Below, one piece after another: positions 30,655 through 38,976 of a stretch of DNA of 64,000 nt. The notes under the pieces were generated by a model that had not been told where the DNA came from, ran no database searches, and saw nothing but the letters and a program-made list of their open reading frames with translations. Location: positions 1-64,000 of the forward strand of contig CAWBFS010000060.1 of NCBI GenBank assembly GCA_963788085.1, written 5' to 3'. Position 1 is the stretch's first letter, and every line of letters begins with the position of its first letter. Source of the DNA: AP-15 sp963788085. GTDB taxonomy: Bacteria > Pseudomonadota > Alphaproteobacteria > ATCC43930 > CGMCC-115725. The translations under genes were made by a program, and so were the position numbers.

Positions 30655-31602
30655 ATGAGACCGCTGATCGTCATCCGGCGCACGCCGAAAATCGATTTCA
30701 TGGCCTGGCACAAGATCGGGTTCGCGTTCTCTCTGCTCCTGACGCTCGGCTCGATCGGGCTGTTCCTTACTGTCGGGCTCAATTACGGGATCGATTTTGT
30801 CGGGGGCACGCTGATCGAGATTCGCTCCACGACGGGGCCGGCAAACCTCGCCGATATGCGGCAAAAGCTTGATGCGCTTCACCTCGGCGAGCCCTCGTTG
30901 CAAGGGTTCGGCCCGCCGACGGATGTGCTGATCCGGTTGCCCCGTCAGCCGGGCGGTGACGCCGCGCAAGAGCAGGCGGTCGCGAAGGTGAGGCAGGCGC
31001 TTGGTTCCGGCGTCGAATACCGCCGCACCGAGGTGGTCGGACCGAGCGTCGGCAGCGAGCTGATCCGCGCCGGCGTCATCGCCACGGTTCTCGCGCTGTT
31101 CGCGATCGCGGCCTATATCTGGTTCCGCTTCGAATGGCAGTTCGGCGTCGGCGGCATGGTCTCGACCTTGCACGACGTCCTCACCACGGTTGGACTGTTC
31201 GCGCTGCTCCAGCTCGAGTTCAACCTGACCACGCTGGCCGCAATCCTGACAATTGCAGGCTATTCGGTCAACGACACCGTGGTGATCTACGACCGGATCC
31301 GCGAGACGCTGCGAAAGTATCCGAGAATGCCGTTTCGCGACCTGATCAACCTTGCCCTCAACGAGACCTTGTCGCGAACGATCCTGACGGTCAGCACGGT
31401 CGCGCTCGCGGTTCTGGCGCTGCTGTTTCTCGGTGGTCCCGTGCTGAGAGGCTTCAGCATCGCAATGCTGTGGGGCGTGGTAATCGGCACCTACTCGTCG
31501 CTCTTCATTGCGGCGCCGATCCTCTATTATGTCCGGCCGAACCGCGCCGCAATCGCCCGGTCTGCCGAAGCAGTGCCGGCCCGTGCTCCCGGAGCGCGCT
31601 GA
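30655..31602 (+). CDS. secF: Protein translocase subunit SecF
   Basis: SecF partners SecD in the membrane. NYGIDFVGGTLIEIRSTTGP is the P1 start. VGPSVGSELIRAGVIATVLA, ATIAGYSVNDTVVIYDRIRE-like sequence (read ILTIAGYSVNDTVVIYDRIR) and NETLSRTILTVSTVALAVLA are the conserved membrane parts. The frame is unbroken over 315 residues. It is the third gene of the yajC-secD-secF operon and is followed after 17 bases by the Mth938-domain gene. Confidence 0.95.
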   Translation: MRPLIVIRRTPKIDFMAWHKIGFAFSLLLTLGSIGLFLTVGLNYGIDFVGGTLIEIRSTTGPANLADMRQKLDALHLGEPSLQGFGPPTDVLIRLPRQPGGDAAQEQAVAKVRQALGSGVEYRRTEVVGPSVGSELIRAGVIATVLALFAIAAYIWFRFEWQFGVGGMVSTLHDVLTTVGLFALLQLEFNLTTLAAILTIAGYSVNDTVVIYDRIRETLRKYPRMPFRDLINLALNETLSRTILTVSTVALAVLALLFLGGPVLRGFSIAMLWGVVIGTYSSLFIAAPILYYVRPNRAAIARSAEAVPARAPGAR

Positions 31603-31619
31603 GCCGAGCGGTCGCTGCG

Positions 31620-31994
31620 ATGGATCTCACCCCGGTGGCCACGGCCGGCCGTCAGATCATCGAGCGTTACGCAACAAGCGGCTTTCGGGTGAGCGGGGTC
31701 ATCTATCGTGGCCCGGTCCTGGTTTTTCCCGACCTTACCGTGGCGTGGGAAGTCGCCAGCGCTCCCGATGTGACCTGGGAGGCGCTGGCTCCGGTGATCG
31801 AACATGGCGGTGTCGAGATCCTGTTGCTCGGTCTCGGGCGCTCGACGAGCGCAGTGCCGGCGGCATTGCGCACCGCGCTGCGCGCCGCCCGAATTGCGCT
31901 CGAGGCGATGGACACTGGCGCCGCTTGCCGCACCTACAATGTGCTTGTGGCCGAGGACCGGCGTGTCGCCGCGGCGTTGATACCGCCAACGTAG
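31620..31994 (+). CDS. Mth938-like domain protein
   Basis: It is a 124-residue protein of the Mth938/NDUFAF3 type. In mitochondria NDUFAF3 is a complex I assembly factor. In Alphaproteobacteria the gene commonly follows secF and precedes a squalene/phytoene-synthase-like gene. FRVSGVIYRGPVLVFPDLTV, EILLLGLGRSTSAVPAALR and MDTGAACRTYNVLVAEDRRV are the family's strand-loop blocks. The ATG at 31620 gives the conserved start DLTPVATAGRQIIERY. A direct role in respiration here is inference from the eukaryotic homologue. Confidence 0.88.
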   Translation: MDLTPVATAGRQIIERYATSGFRVSGVIYRGPVLVFPDLTVAWEVASAPDVTWEALAPVIEHGGVEILLLGLGRSTSAVPAALRTALRAARIALEAMDTGAACRTYNVLVAEDRRVAAALIPPT

Positions 31995-32103
31995 GAATCC
32001 GCTCAAGCTGTAGCTGATTTCATGGCCCGGTGAGCAATCATGACGCTTCCGGGAATTCCTGACCGTGTGCTGACGTTGTCAATGCAGACTTTTGAGGGAG
32101 TCG

Positions 32104-32391
32104 ATGATGGCGTTTAGCTCACGCTTCTTGGGTACCGCGGCGCTTGTCGCGGGTCTGGCGATAGCTCCTGCCGTCCATGCTGAACATTGGCACGGGGGTT
32201 ATCATCACCACGGCGGCGGTGGCGCGGCCGGGGCGGCGATAATCGGCGGGCTCGTGGGCCTCGGCGTAGGCGCCGCGATCGCGTCTAACGGCGGCTACGC
32301 GCCAGGTTATTATGCGCCGCCCTACAGCTATTACGGACCGCCGCCGGCCTATTACACGCCCCCGCCGCCTGCCGTTTACTACGGCTATTGA
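32104..32391 (+). CDS. Small secreted Gly/Tyr/Pro-rich protein, function unknown
   Basis: The start ATG (32104, or 32107) follows a clear GAGGGAG ribosome site. A signal peptide (FLGTAALVAGLAIAPAVHA) precedes a His/Gly-rich stretch. A glycine-zipper helix (GAAIIGGLVGLGVGAAIA) comes next, then a low-complexity C-terminus rich in YY, PP and YG. This layout is common among small envelope proteins of Rhizobiales and Rhodospirillales. The glycine zipper suggests membrane association. Nothing more specific can be said. Confidence 0.6.
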   Translation: MMAFSSRFLGTAALVAGLAIAPAVHAEHWHGGYHHHGGGGAAGAAIIGGLVGLGVGAAIASNGGYAPGYYAPPYSYYGPPPAYYTPPPPAVYYGY

Positions 32392-32424
32392 TCGTTGCCA
32401 TCTCAGCTAACGGGAAACACGTTG

Positions 32425-32959
32425 ATGAAAAGGAACCTGTCCAGCCGTTTTGCCCCAGTTGCGGTTGCGGCGCTGCTCTCGGTGCCCGCGGCCGCCTGGG
32501 CGCAATCCTCGCAATCTCCAGCAATGCAATCCGCCACGCCGCCTCCAACCGCGGCCGCGGCGTCCCCGATGGCCGACCACCCGGTGCCCGGCAAGAATGC
32601 CGAAGAGCGGGTGGAGAACCGTATCAGGGAGCTGCATGCACAGTTGCGCATAACCCCGGCCGAGGAACCCCAATGGAATCAATTCGCCGAGGTCATGCGT
32701 GACAACGCGCGCAACATGGATCAGGCCTTCAAGGAGCGCGCTCAAAGCTTCGAGTTCGATGAACGCCGTGCAGAACATGCAGTCCTACGAGAAGCTTGCG
32801 CAAGCGCACGCCCAGGATCTGGAAAAGCTGGTTCCGGCGTTCCAGAAGCTCTACGACGCGATGCCTGATCAGCAGAAGCAGCTCGCCGACCAGGTGTTTC
32901 GCACCAATGCGGAGCAGCACGCGCAACGGCGCGCGGCGCATCACGGCCGCAGCGGGTAA
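32425..32959 (+). CDS. Spy/CpxP-like periplasmic protein with LTxxQ-type motifs (one frameshift)
   Basis: The ATG at 32425 gives a signal peptide (FAPVAVAALLSVPAAAWAQ). A Ser/Pro/Ala linker is followed by an all-helical domain: RIRELHAQLRITPAEEPQWN resembles the L.ITp.Q...W repeat of Spy/LTXXQ proteins. A break near 32762 leads to NMQSYEKLAQAHAQDLEKLV and YDAMPDQQKQLADQVF. Spy-like proteins are periplasmic chaperones induced by envelope stress. The family assignment is by pattern. It ends just before a hairpin terminator. Confidence 0.7.
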
Positions 32960-32985
32960 GGGGACCTAGACGCTACCGAATTGGC

Positions 32986-33006
32986 AGCCCCGCCCTCGGC
33001 GGGGCT
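32986..33006 (+). terminator. Hairpin terminator after the Spy-like gene
   Basis: A 9-base perfect stem (AGCCCCGCC / GGCGGGGCT) with loop CTC is followed by the weak T tract TGCTTTA. It starts 27 bases after the stop at 32959. Confidence 0.7.
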
Positions 33007-33067
33007 TGCTTTATGATCCGAGGGCGGGCTTTTTCCAGACAGGGATCGGCATCGAGCGAGCCTGTTA

Positions 33068-33274
33068 ATGACGCCCGGCATCGGCCATAATGGCGGTCCG
33101 CCGTTGGACCCTGGAGCCGATTGGCGGAAGTTCTGCTGGAAGAAGGCCCACGCGCGGGCCTGGAAGACGCCGCCGCGCGAGATCGCATTGGCCCGGCTGG
33201 CGCGCGCTCAGACCCTAGGTATGACTTATCGTGAATATACTGCGGTGCTGCTCGATAAGGGTGTGCATCTGTGA
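33068..33274 (+). CDS. Small conserved alphaproteobacterial protein (GHNGGPPLD type)
   Basis: The 68-residue protein starts MTPGIGHNGGPPLDPG, a motif I recognise from many short uncharacterised proteins of Alphaproteobacteria. The remainder is basic and helical (WKKAHARAWKTPPREIALAR, then YREYTAVLLDKGVHL), with Trp and Lys/Arg content like a small DNA- or RNA-associated protein. It lies alone between two strong hairpins (32986-33006 and 33274-33299), so it appears to be its own transcription unit. No function is known to me. Confidence 0.65.
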   Translation: MTPGIGHNGGPPLDPGADWRKFCWKKAHARAWKTPPREIALARLARAQTLGMTYREYTAVLLDKGVHL

Positions 33275-33299
33275 AAAGCCCCGCCGAGGCGGGGCTTTT
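33274..33299. terminator. Bidirectional terminator between the small gene and sodB
   Basis: The near-perfect 12-base stem AAAAGCCCCGCC / GGCGGGGCTTTT surrounds a very short loop. A-rich and T-rich ends let it act on both strands. It serves the small gene ending at 33274 and sodB ending at 33319 on the opposite strand. Confidence 0.8.
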
Positions 33300-33318
33300 C
33301 CTGTATGCCGGCCGATCG

Positions 33319-33921
33319 CTAACGCGCTTTCGCTAGGTTTTGGGAGACAAAGTCCCAGTTGATCAGATGATCGAGGAAGGTTTGCACGAAGTCCGGCCGG
33401 CGGTTCTGGTAATCGAGATAATAGGCGTGCTCCCAAACGTCGCAGGTCAACAGCGCCGTCTGGCCTTCGGCCAGCGGATTGACCGCGTTTGGCGTCGCCA
33501 TGATCTTGACCTGTCCGCCATCGGCGACGAGCCAGGCCCAGCCGCTGCCGAACTGGCCGACGGCGGCCGTTTTGAACTGCTCCTTGAACTTGTCGAGACT
33601 TCCGCAGGCGCGGTCGATCGCCTGGGCAACTTGTCCGCTCGGCGAGCCGCCGCCGTTGGGCTTCATACAGTTCCAGAAGAAGGTGTGATTCCACACCTGA
33701 GCGGCGTTGTTGAAAACTCCCGTCTTGGATGAGTCCTTGGCGGTGGCCTTGATGATCTCCTCGAGGGATTGGTTCTCCATCGGAGAGCCCTTGACGAGAT
33801 TGTTCAGGTTGGTGACGTAAGCTTGGTGATGCTTGCCGTGATGAAAATCGAGCGTCTGTGCCGAAGTGTGCGGCTCGAGCGCGTTTTTCGGGTAGGGCAG
33901 GGGCGGCAATTCGAAAGCCAT
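33319..33921 (-). CDS. sodB: Superoxide dismutase, Fe/Mn type
   Basis: SodB dismutates superoxide to hydrogen peroxide and oxygen in the cytoplasm. MAFELPPLPYPKNALEPHTS is the family start. The four metal ligands are in LDFHHGKHHQAY (first His), WNHTFFWNCMKP (second His) and LLTCDVWEHAYYLDYQNRRP (Asp and His). FGSGWAWLV is also conserved. It is 200 residues long, uninterrupted, and most like the iron form (AAQVWNHTFFW). The start ATG at 33919-33921 lies in a CCATGG shared with the divergent gene. Confidence 0.95.
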   Translation of the reverse strand: MAFELPPLPYPKNALEPHTSAQTLDFHHGKHHQAYVTNLNNLVKGSPMENQSLEEIIKATAKDSSKTGVFNNAAQVWNHTFFWNCMKPNGGGSPSGQVAQAIDRACGSLDKFKEQFKTAAVGQFGSGWAWLVADGGQVKIMATPNAVNPLAEGQTALLTCDVWEHAYYLDYQNRRPDFVQTFLDHLINWDFVSQNLAKAR

Positions 33922-34771
33922 GGCGACCATCCCGGGTTATGTGAAAGAGGTCAGTCGGAAAACACCGGTTCCGGAGCGACGTTCCGCTGATCCGGATCGC
34001 CTGTCGCCGGTCGCGGCGCTGGTGCGGCGCCACGACCGCGACCGGTATCAAACGGTGCTGTTTGCCCCGGCCGCGCGTCGCGAGGCGCTGTTCGCGCTTT
34101 ACGCCTTCAATTACGAGATTGCAAGGGTGCGCGAGAGGGTCACGCAGCCGATGCTCGGCCAGATCCGCCTCCAATGGTGGCGCGAAAATATCGCCGCAGC
34201 GTTCGAGGGCGGTCCCGTCCGCCATCATCCAGTCGTCGAGACGCTGACCACCGTGATCCGGGATTTACATTTGTCCCGGGACCACTTCGATCGGCTGATC
34301 GACGGGCGCGAGAACGATCTCGCCGACGAACCGCCGGCGACCCTCGCCGCGCTCGAGGAGTATGCCGAGGCAACCTCTGCAAGGCTCGTCTATCTGGCGC
34401 TGGAGGTGCTCGGAGTGCACGATCGTCCCGCGAGCGATGCCGGCTTGCATGTTGGGATCGCCTATTCGCTCGCCGGGCTATTGCGGGCTATGCCATTCCG
34501 GGCGCGCCAGATAATCCCCGCAGACATTCCCACGCCAAATGTCGTCACCGAACTTGCAGCAGCGGCCTCACGGCATCTCCAAGCAGCGCGTGCGCGACGC
34601 AACCGAATCCCGCGTTCGGCGCTTCCGGCGCTGCTTCCTGCCGTCATCGCGCGACGGTATCTGACCCGGCTGAAACGGGCCGGAGATAATCCTTTCGACC
34701 CCGCCCTGGCGACGCCGGATCCGCTGCAGAGCTGGCGTCTTGCCGCCGCAGCGCTGTTCAACCGATTTTAG
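33920..34771 (+). CDS. Squalene/phytoene synthase-like protein (NDUFAF6 type)
   Basis: The fold signature is an isoprenoid-synthase helical bundle: VRRHDRDRYQTVLFAPAARR, then EALFALYAFNYEIARVRERV, GQIRLQWWRENI and GLHVGIAYSLAGLLRAMPFR. The two Asp-rich metal motifs of true phytoene synthases are eroded. The first reads EIARVRE, the second DGRENDLADE. That fits the NDUFAF6-like branch, whose human member is a complex I assembly factor. The neighbouring Mth938/NDUFAF3-like gene supports this. The start may be 33920 or a GTG near 33940, because the ATG coincides with the sodB start codon on the other strand. Confidence 0.8.
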   Translation: MATIPGYVKEVSRKTPVPERRSADPDRLSPVAALVRRHDRDRYQTVLFAPAARREALFALYAFNYEIARVRERVTQPMLGQIRLQWWRENIAAAFEGGPVRHHPVVETLTTVIRDLHLSRDHFDRLIDGRENDLADEPPATLAALEEYAEATSARLVYLALEVLGVHDRPASDAGLHVGIAYSLAGLLRAMPFRARQIIPADIPTPNVVTELAAAASRHLQAARARRNRIPRSALPALLPAVIARRYLTRLKRAGDNPFDPALATPDPLQSWRLAAAALFNRF

Positions 34772-34780
34772 GTGTAGCTT

Positions 34781-35578
34781 CTACCGGCCCTGGAAGTTCG
34801 GGAGACGGCGATCCGCCATCGCCTTGATCCCTTCCTTGAAGTCCTCCGTCCGGCGTAGCCAATCCTGTTCGACGAGCTCGCGCTCGGTGGCGGCTTCGAT
34901 GGCGTCGCACAGCCCGCGCCGCACCGTCTCGCGCGTCGACATGACGGCGAGGGGGGCCGATTGCGCGATCTCCAGCGCCAGGGCCTGAGCGGCGCTGCGC
35001 ACTTCGGCAAGCGGCACCAGGAGGTCGGCGAGCCCGATCCGCACCGCCTCGTCACCGGGAATTCTGCGCCCGGCGTAAAACAGCAGGGCGGCCTGCTGCG
35101 CGCCAACGAGCCGCGGTAGGGTCGCGGTCAGTCCGAAGCCGGGGTGAAAGCCCAGCCGGTTGAAGTTGGCGCTGAACCGGGCCTCCTGGCAGGTGACGCG
35201 AAAATCGGCGATCAGCGCGAGACCCAGACCTCCCCCGACCGCGGCGCCATGCACCGCGGCGATGATCGGCTTGCGCGTGCGGAAGAGGCGGATCGCTTCC
35301 TTGTAGAGGTGTCGGCCGGCGCCGCTGCGGCTGCCTTCCGCTGCCGTTCCCGTCTCCATGCGCTTCGAGAAATCGGCCCCGGCGCAAAACGAGCGGCCCT
35401 CGGCCGCGAGCACGATCGCGCGGCACCCCGGCTCGGCGTCGAGGCGCTCGAAGGCTTCGCCGATTTCGGCGATCAGCTCGCTGTCGAAAAAATTGTGTGG
35501 CGGCCGGCGCATCTCGACCGTGGCGACGTAGCCGTTCTGGGTGACACCGATGTCTCGGTACATAGCGGAATCAGTCAT
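34781..35578 (-). CDS. Enoyl-CoA hydratase/isomerase family protein
   Basis: It has the crotonase fold. ATVEMRRPPHNFFDSELIAE opens it, RSFCAGADFSKRM is the first oxyanion-hole block, and AAVHGAAVGGGLGLALIADF the second (GGG). RFSANFNRLGFHPGFGLTAT is in place of the usual catalytic E...G..P..G region and lacks the hydratase Glu pair, so the reaction is uncertain. The ATG at 35578 follows a perfect GGGAGG site. An upstream in-frame start at 35626 lies in the repeat. It heads a run of minus-strand acyl-CoA genes only in the map sense. The synthetase is upstream of it, separated by a palindromic repeat. Confidence 0.85.
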   Translation of the reverse strand: MTDSAMYRDIGVTQNGYVATVEMRRPPHNFFDSELIAEIGEAFERLDAEPGCRAIVLAAEGRSFCAGADFSKRMETGTAAEGSRSGAGRHLYKEAIRLFRTRKPIIAAVHGAAVGGGLGLALIADFRVTCQEARFSANFNRLGFHPGFGLTATLPRLVGAQQAALLFYAGRRIPGDEAVRIGLADLLVPLAEVRSAAQALALEIAQSAPLAVMSTRETVRRGLCDAIEAATERELVEQDWLRRTEDFKEGIKAMADRRLPNFQGR

Positions 35579-35599
35579 CCGTACCTCCCGAAAATACTC

Positions 35600-35640
35600 G
35601 TCATCGCCGGGCTCGACCTTGGTCAAGCCCGGGCATGACG
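35600..35640. repeat. Intergenic palindromic repeat (gtcatcgccgg type)
   Basis: gtcatcgccgggctcgacc and ggtcaagcccgggcatgac form a near-perfect inverted repeat with a 2-3 base loop. It is a shorter member of the family at 22643 and 47523. Confidence 0.75.
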
Positions 35641-35661
35641 ATTAAAGCTGCGATATTCGGT

Positions 35662-37804
35662 TCACAAAATTCGGCGTTTCACGATCAGCGCGTCGACCAC
35701 CGTCAGACCTTGGCCCTGCGGATGGACGATGACCGGATTGAGGTCGATTTCCTCGATCAGCTCGGCGTGATCGGCAGCAAAGCGGGACAATGTCGCCATC
35801 AGCGTGGCCAGCGCCGCGCGGTCGGCAGGCGGCCCCCCTCGAACCGCGCCGAGGAGCGCGGCTCCCTTCAGCTGGTCCAGCAGAGCCAGCGCTTGATCCG
35901 CCGCGATCGGCACCGGCGCGAACGCAATGTCGCGCAAAACTTCGACTTGGATGCCGCCGAGCCCAACCATCAGCATCGGGCCGAAACCGGCATCCCGCGT
36001 GATGCCGAGGATGATCTCGCGGCCAGGCGGCGCCATCGCCTGCACCAGAACACCGTGGATGGCGGCCTCCGGGTAGGCCCTTTTGGCGCTCCCGAGCACC
36101 CGTTCGTAGGCCTCGCGCACAGCCGTTTCGCCGACGATGCCCAAGGCAATGCCGCCCGCCTCTGTCTTGTGCGTAATGTCGGGGGATTGCACCTTGAGCG
36201 CGACCGGGCCGCCGATGCGGGCGGCAGCCTGCGCGGCCTTGTCGGCGCTCGTTGCCAGCGCTTCTTGCGGGCGCGGCACACCGTATGGTGCAAGCAGGGC
36301 CTTGGCCTCTACCTCGGTCAGCACAGGGCCGGCGGCTGCCAGGGCGCGGCCGACTTCGCCGCGCAATCCCGGCGGGGTCGCCGAGATCGACTTCGGCCGT
36401 CGCCGCCGCGTCTGGAACGCGGCGTAGTCGACCAGCGCGCGGATCGCGCGGGCGCAACTCGGCATCGAGGTGTAGCAGGGGATGCCTGCTTCGGCGAACC
36501 GCTCCATCGCTCCCGGCGACGCGGTCGTGTAGGTCGACAGCAGGATCGGCTGCTCGGTCGCCGCCGTGATCGCGGCGAGCTCCTGGGCGCGCTTGGCGGC
36601 GGTCGCGTCGTTGGCGAGCGAGCCGATCAGCAGGATCGTGTCGATCCGCTTCGACTCGCGGACGATCTCGACGAGTTCGCGCATAGCCGACCTCGTGGAT
36701 CGCCTGCGCGGTGCCGTCGACCGGGTTTTGCGCCGAGGCGTAAGAGGGCAATAACGCGAGAACACGCCGCTGGATGTCTTCTTCCAGCACCGGCAACTCG
36801 AGCCCGTGCGCCGACAGGATGTCGGCCATCCATACCGCGCTGCCGCCGGACCCGGTGATGACGGCGACGCGGTTGCCGCGCGGCAGCCGGCAAAAGGAGA
36901 AGGCCGCAGCGACATCGAGCATATGGTCGAGGTCCTCGCCGCGGATGATGCCGTGGTGGCGGAAGATCGCATCGTCGATATCGCCGGCCTGCGCCAATGC
37001 GCCGGTGTGCGAGGCCGCGGCGCGCCGCCCGGCGGCCGACCGGCCTACCTTGGCGACAATCAGCGGCTTGCCGGCATCTGCGGCCTTTTGGGCAACCGCG
37101 CGGAACCGTTCCGGGTGGCGGATCCCTTCGAGATAGAGGAGGAAGATGTCGGCGCTGCCCTCGTCTAGCCACCAATCCACGTAATCGTGCGCCTCCAGGA
37201 CCGTCTGGTTGCCGGCACTGACCTGGTGCGTGAAATGCAGTTGCCGGTCGCGGCCGCGGCTGAGAAACGAGAAGGTCAGCGCCCCGCTCTGGCAGCTGAC
37301 CGCGATCGGCCGCGCCTTGCTCGCCGCCGGCAGCAAGCTCCGGCTGGGGTCGTGGAAGACCGGGCTGAACGTCGCGACGAGCGGTCTCAACGGATTGACG
37401 ATGCCCTCGGAATTGGGTCCGCAGACGACGATGCCGTGGCGCTCGGCGATCCGGCTCAGCTCGACATCGCGTGCGCGGGCGGCCTCGCTGCTCTCTTCGG
37501 CAAAGCCCGAGCTGATCACGACGGCCGCGCGGACGCGCCCGCCGCATTGCGCCAGGGTTTCGACAACGTGCGCCGCCGGTACCAGGATGACAGCGAGATC
37601 CACCGGCTCTGGCAGCGCCGGGACCGAAGGATAAGCCCGCAACCCGAGCACCTCGCTCTGGCTGCGGGTCACAGGGAAGATCCGGCCGTCATAACCATGG
37701 CCGATCAGCGCTTGCGTCAGCCGGCCGCGCAGAGTTTCGGTATCGGCCGATGCGCCGACGATCGCGATGCTGTCGGGTGAGAGGAGGGGCCTCAGATCCG
37801 GCAT
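35662..37804 (-). CDS. NDP-forming acyl-CoA synthetase / acetate-CoA ligase family (one frameshift)
   Basis: These enzymes interconvert acyl-CoA, NDP and phosphate with acid, CoA and NTP through a phospho-His. The alpha part has the CoA-binding SPDSIAIVGASADTETLRGR, then GIVVCGPNSEGIVNP, ISVSCQSGAL-like AVSCQSGALTFSFLSRG and AASHTGALAQAGD with the likely catalytic His. A break near 36690 leads to the ATP-grasp beta part: VLTEVEAKALLAPYGVPRPQ, GPVALKVQSPDITHKTEAGG and IQVEVLRDIAFAPVPI. LIEEIDLNPVIVHPQGQGL ends it. The fused length is ~714 residues, as expected. It is 4 bases from the downstream end of the ACAD gene, so likely one operon. Confidence 0.88.
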
Positions 37805-37808
37805 CGAC

Positions 37809-38969
37809 TCAGCGCAGGCCGAGACCGCGGGCGATAATGCCGCGAAGGACCTCGCGGGTGCCGCCTTGGATTGTCAGTTTGGGCGCGATCAGGGTGGCGT
37901 AGCGCAGCGCTTCTTCGAACCGGTCGTCGTTGGTGTCCGGTTGCGAGTCGCCGATTTGCGGCGCCAACAGGCGCACCTTGTCCGGGAGGGCCTGCTCGAA
38001 ATTGGTCCCGAGGTCCTTGACCACCGCGGCTTCGACCGCCGGGGTCTTGCCGGCCTGCAGCATGCCGGCGACGGAGAGCGACATGCGCCGCAGGGTCGCG
38101 AGGTGCGCGATCTCGCGTCCGATCCCGTCGGCCAGGCGCTCGCTCGGCTCCTCGCCGGCCAGCCGCACCAGCTCGACGAGAGCGGGAAAGGTTTCGATCC
38201 ACCGGTCGGGGCCGCTGCGCTCATAGGCGAGTTCGTCGGTGGCCTGTTTCCAGGCCATGTCGACTTCGCCGATCAGATGCGAATCCGGCAGAAACGCATC
38301 GTCGAACACGACCTCGTTGAAATCGTGCGACCCGGTCAGGTTGATGATCGGCCGGATCGTGATGCCCGGCGTCTTCATGTGCACCAGGAACTGGGTCAGC
38401 CCGTGCCGCCGGTTTTCCTTGGTCGGCGGCGAGGTGCGCAACAGCGCGATCATGTAATCGGCCTGATGCGCACCGCTCGTCCAGATCTTGCGGCCGTTGA
38501 CCAGCCATCCCCCTTCGGTCTTGGTCGCCCGCGTCGAGGCCGCGAACACGTCCGAGCCCGAATTCGGCTCACTGAGCCCGATGCAGAAACAGAGCTCGCC
38601 GCGGGCGATCTGCGGCAGGATTTTTTGCCGGATCTCCTCCTGGCCGTAGCGCAGGATCACGGGGCCGCTCTGCCGGTCGGCGGTCGAATGCGCGCGGGTC
38701 GGCGCGCGCGCCGCCAACATTTCCTCGGTCACGACATAGCGTTCGAGATGCGAGCGCTCGTGCCCGCCGTATTTCTTGGGCCAAGTCATGCCGATCCAAC
38801 CCTTGGCCCCGACCTTGCGGCTGAACTCGCGCGAGAACGACCCCTTGCCGCCGTAAGGGGAGAAGGTGCCGGCCTCGATCTCCTCGCGCAGGAAGCCGCG
38901 GACCTCCTCGCGCAATTCCTTGGCCTCTCGGGGCAACTCGACCGGATCGAAGCGAAAGCTGAAACTCAT
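37809..38969 (-). CDS. Acyl-CoA dehydrogenase, large partner
   Basis: It is an FAD flavoenzyme of 386 residues. WIGMTWPKKYGGHERSHLER, LCFCIGLSEPNSGSDVFAAS (the first ACAD signature) and GWLVNGRKIWTSGAHQADYM are present, with the FAD/dimer helices behind. The usual C-terminal catalytic Glu in Y-E-G-T is absent (IQGGTREVLRGIIARGLGL). A Glu in the helix motif LAYERSGPDRW could serve as base, as known for isovaleryl- and long-chain enzymes. An earlier in-frame start at 39107 is unlikely. The gene starts 8 bases after the stop of a second, shorter ACAD gene, suggesting a heteromeric enzyme. Confidence 0.9.
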   Translation of the reverse strand: MSFSFRFDPVELPREAKELREEVRGFLREEIEAGTFSPYGGKGSFSREFSRKVGAKGWIGMTWPKKYGGHERSHLERYVVTEEMLAARAPTRAHSTADRQSGPVILRYGQEEIRQKILPQIARGELCFCIGLSEPNSGSDVFAASTRATKTEGGWLVNGRKIWTSGAHQADYMIALLRTSPPTKENRRHGLTQFLVHMKTPGITIRPIINLTGSHDFNEVVFDDAFLPDSHLIGEVDMAWKQATDELAYERSGPDRWIETFPALVELVRLAGEEPSERLADGIGREIAHLATLRRMSLSVAGMLQAGKTPAVEAAVVKDLGTNFEQALPDKVRLLAPQIGDSQPDTNDDRFEEALRYATLIAPKLTIQGGTREVLRGIIARGLGLR

Positions 38970-38976
38970 CGGCGCC

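Noticed and set aside
33920..34771. Carotenoid or hopanoid synthase role for the squalene/phytoene-synthase-like gene
   Set aside because: Both Asp-rich metal motifs are degraded and no isoprenoid genes are nearby. The NDUFAF6-like assignment fits better.
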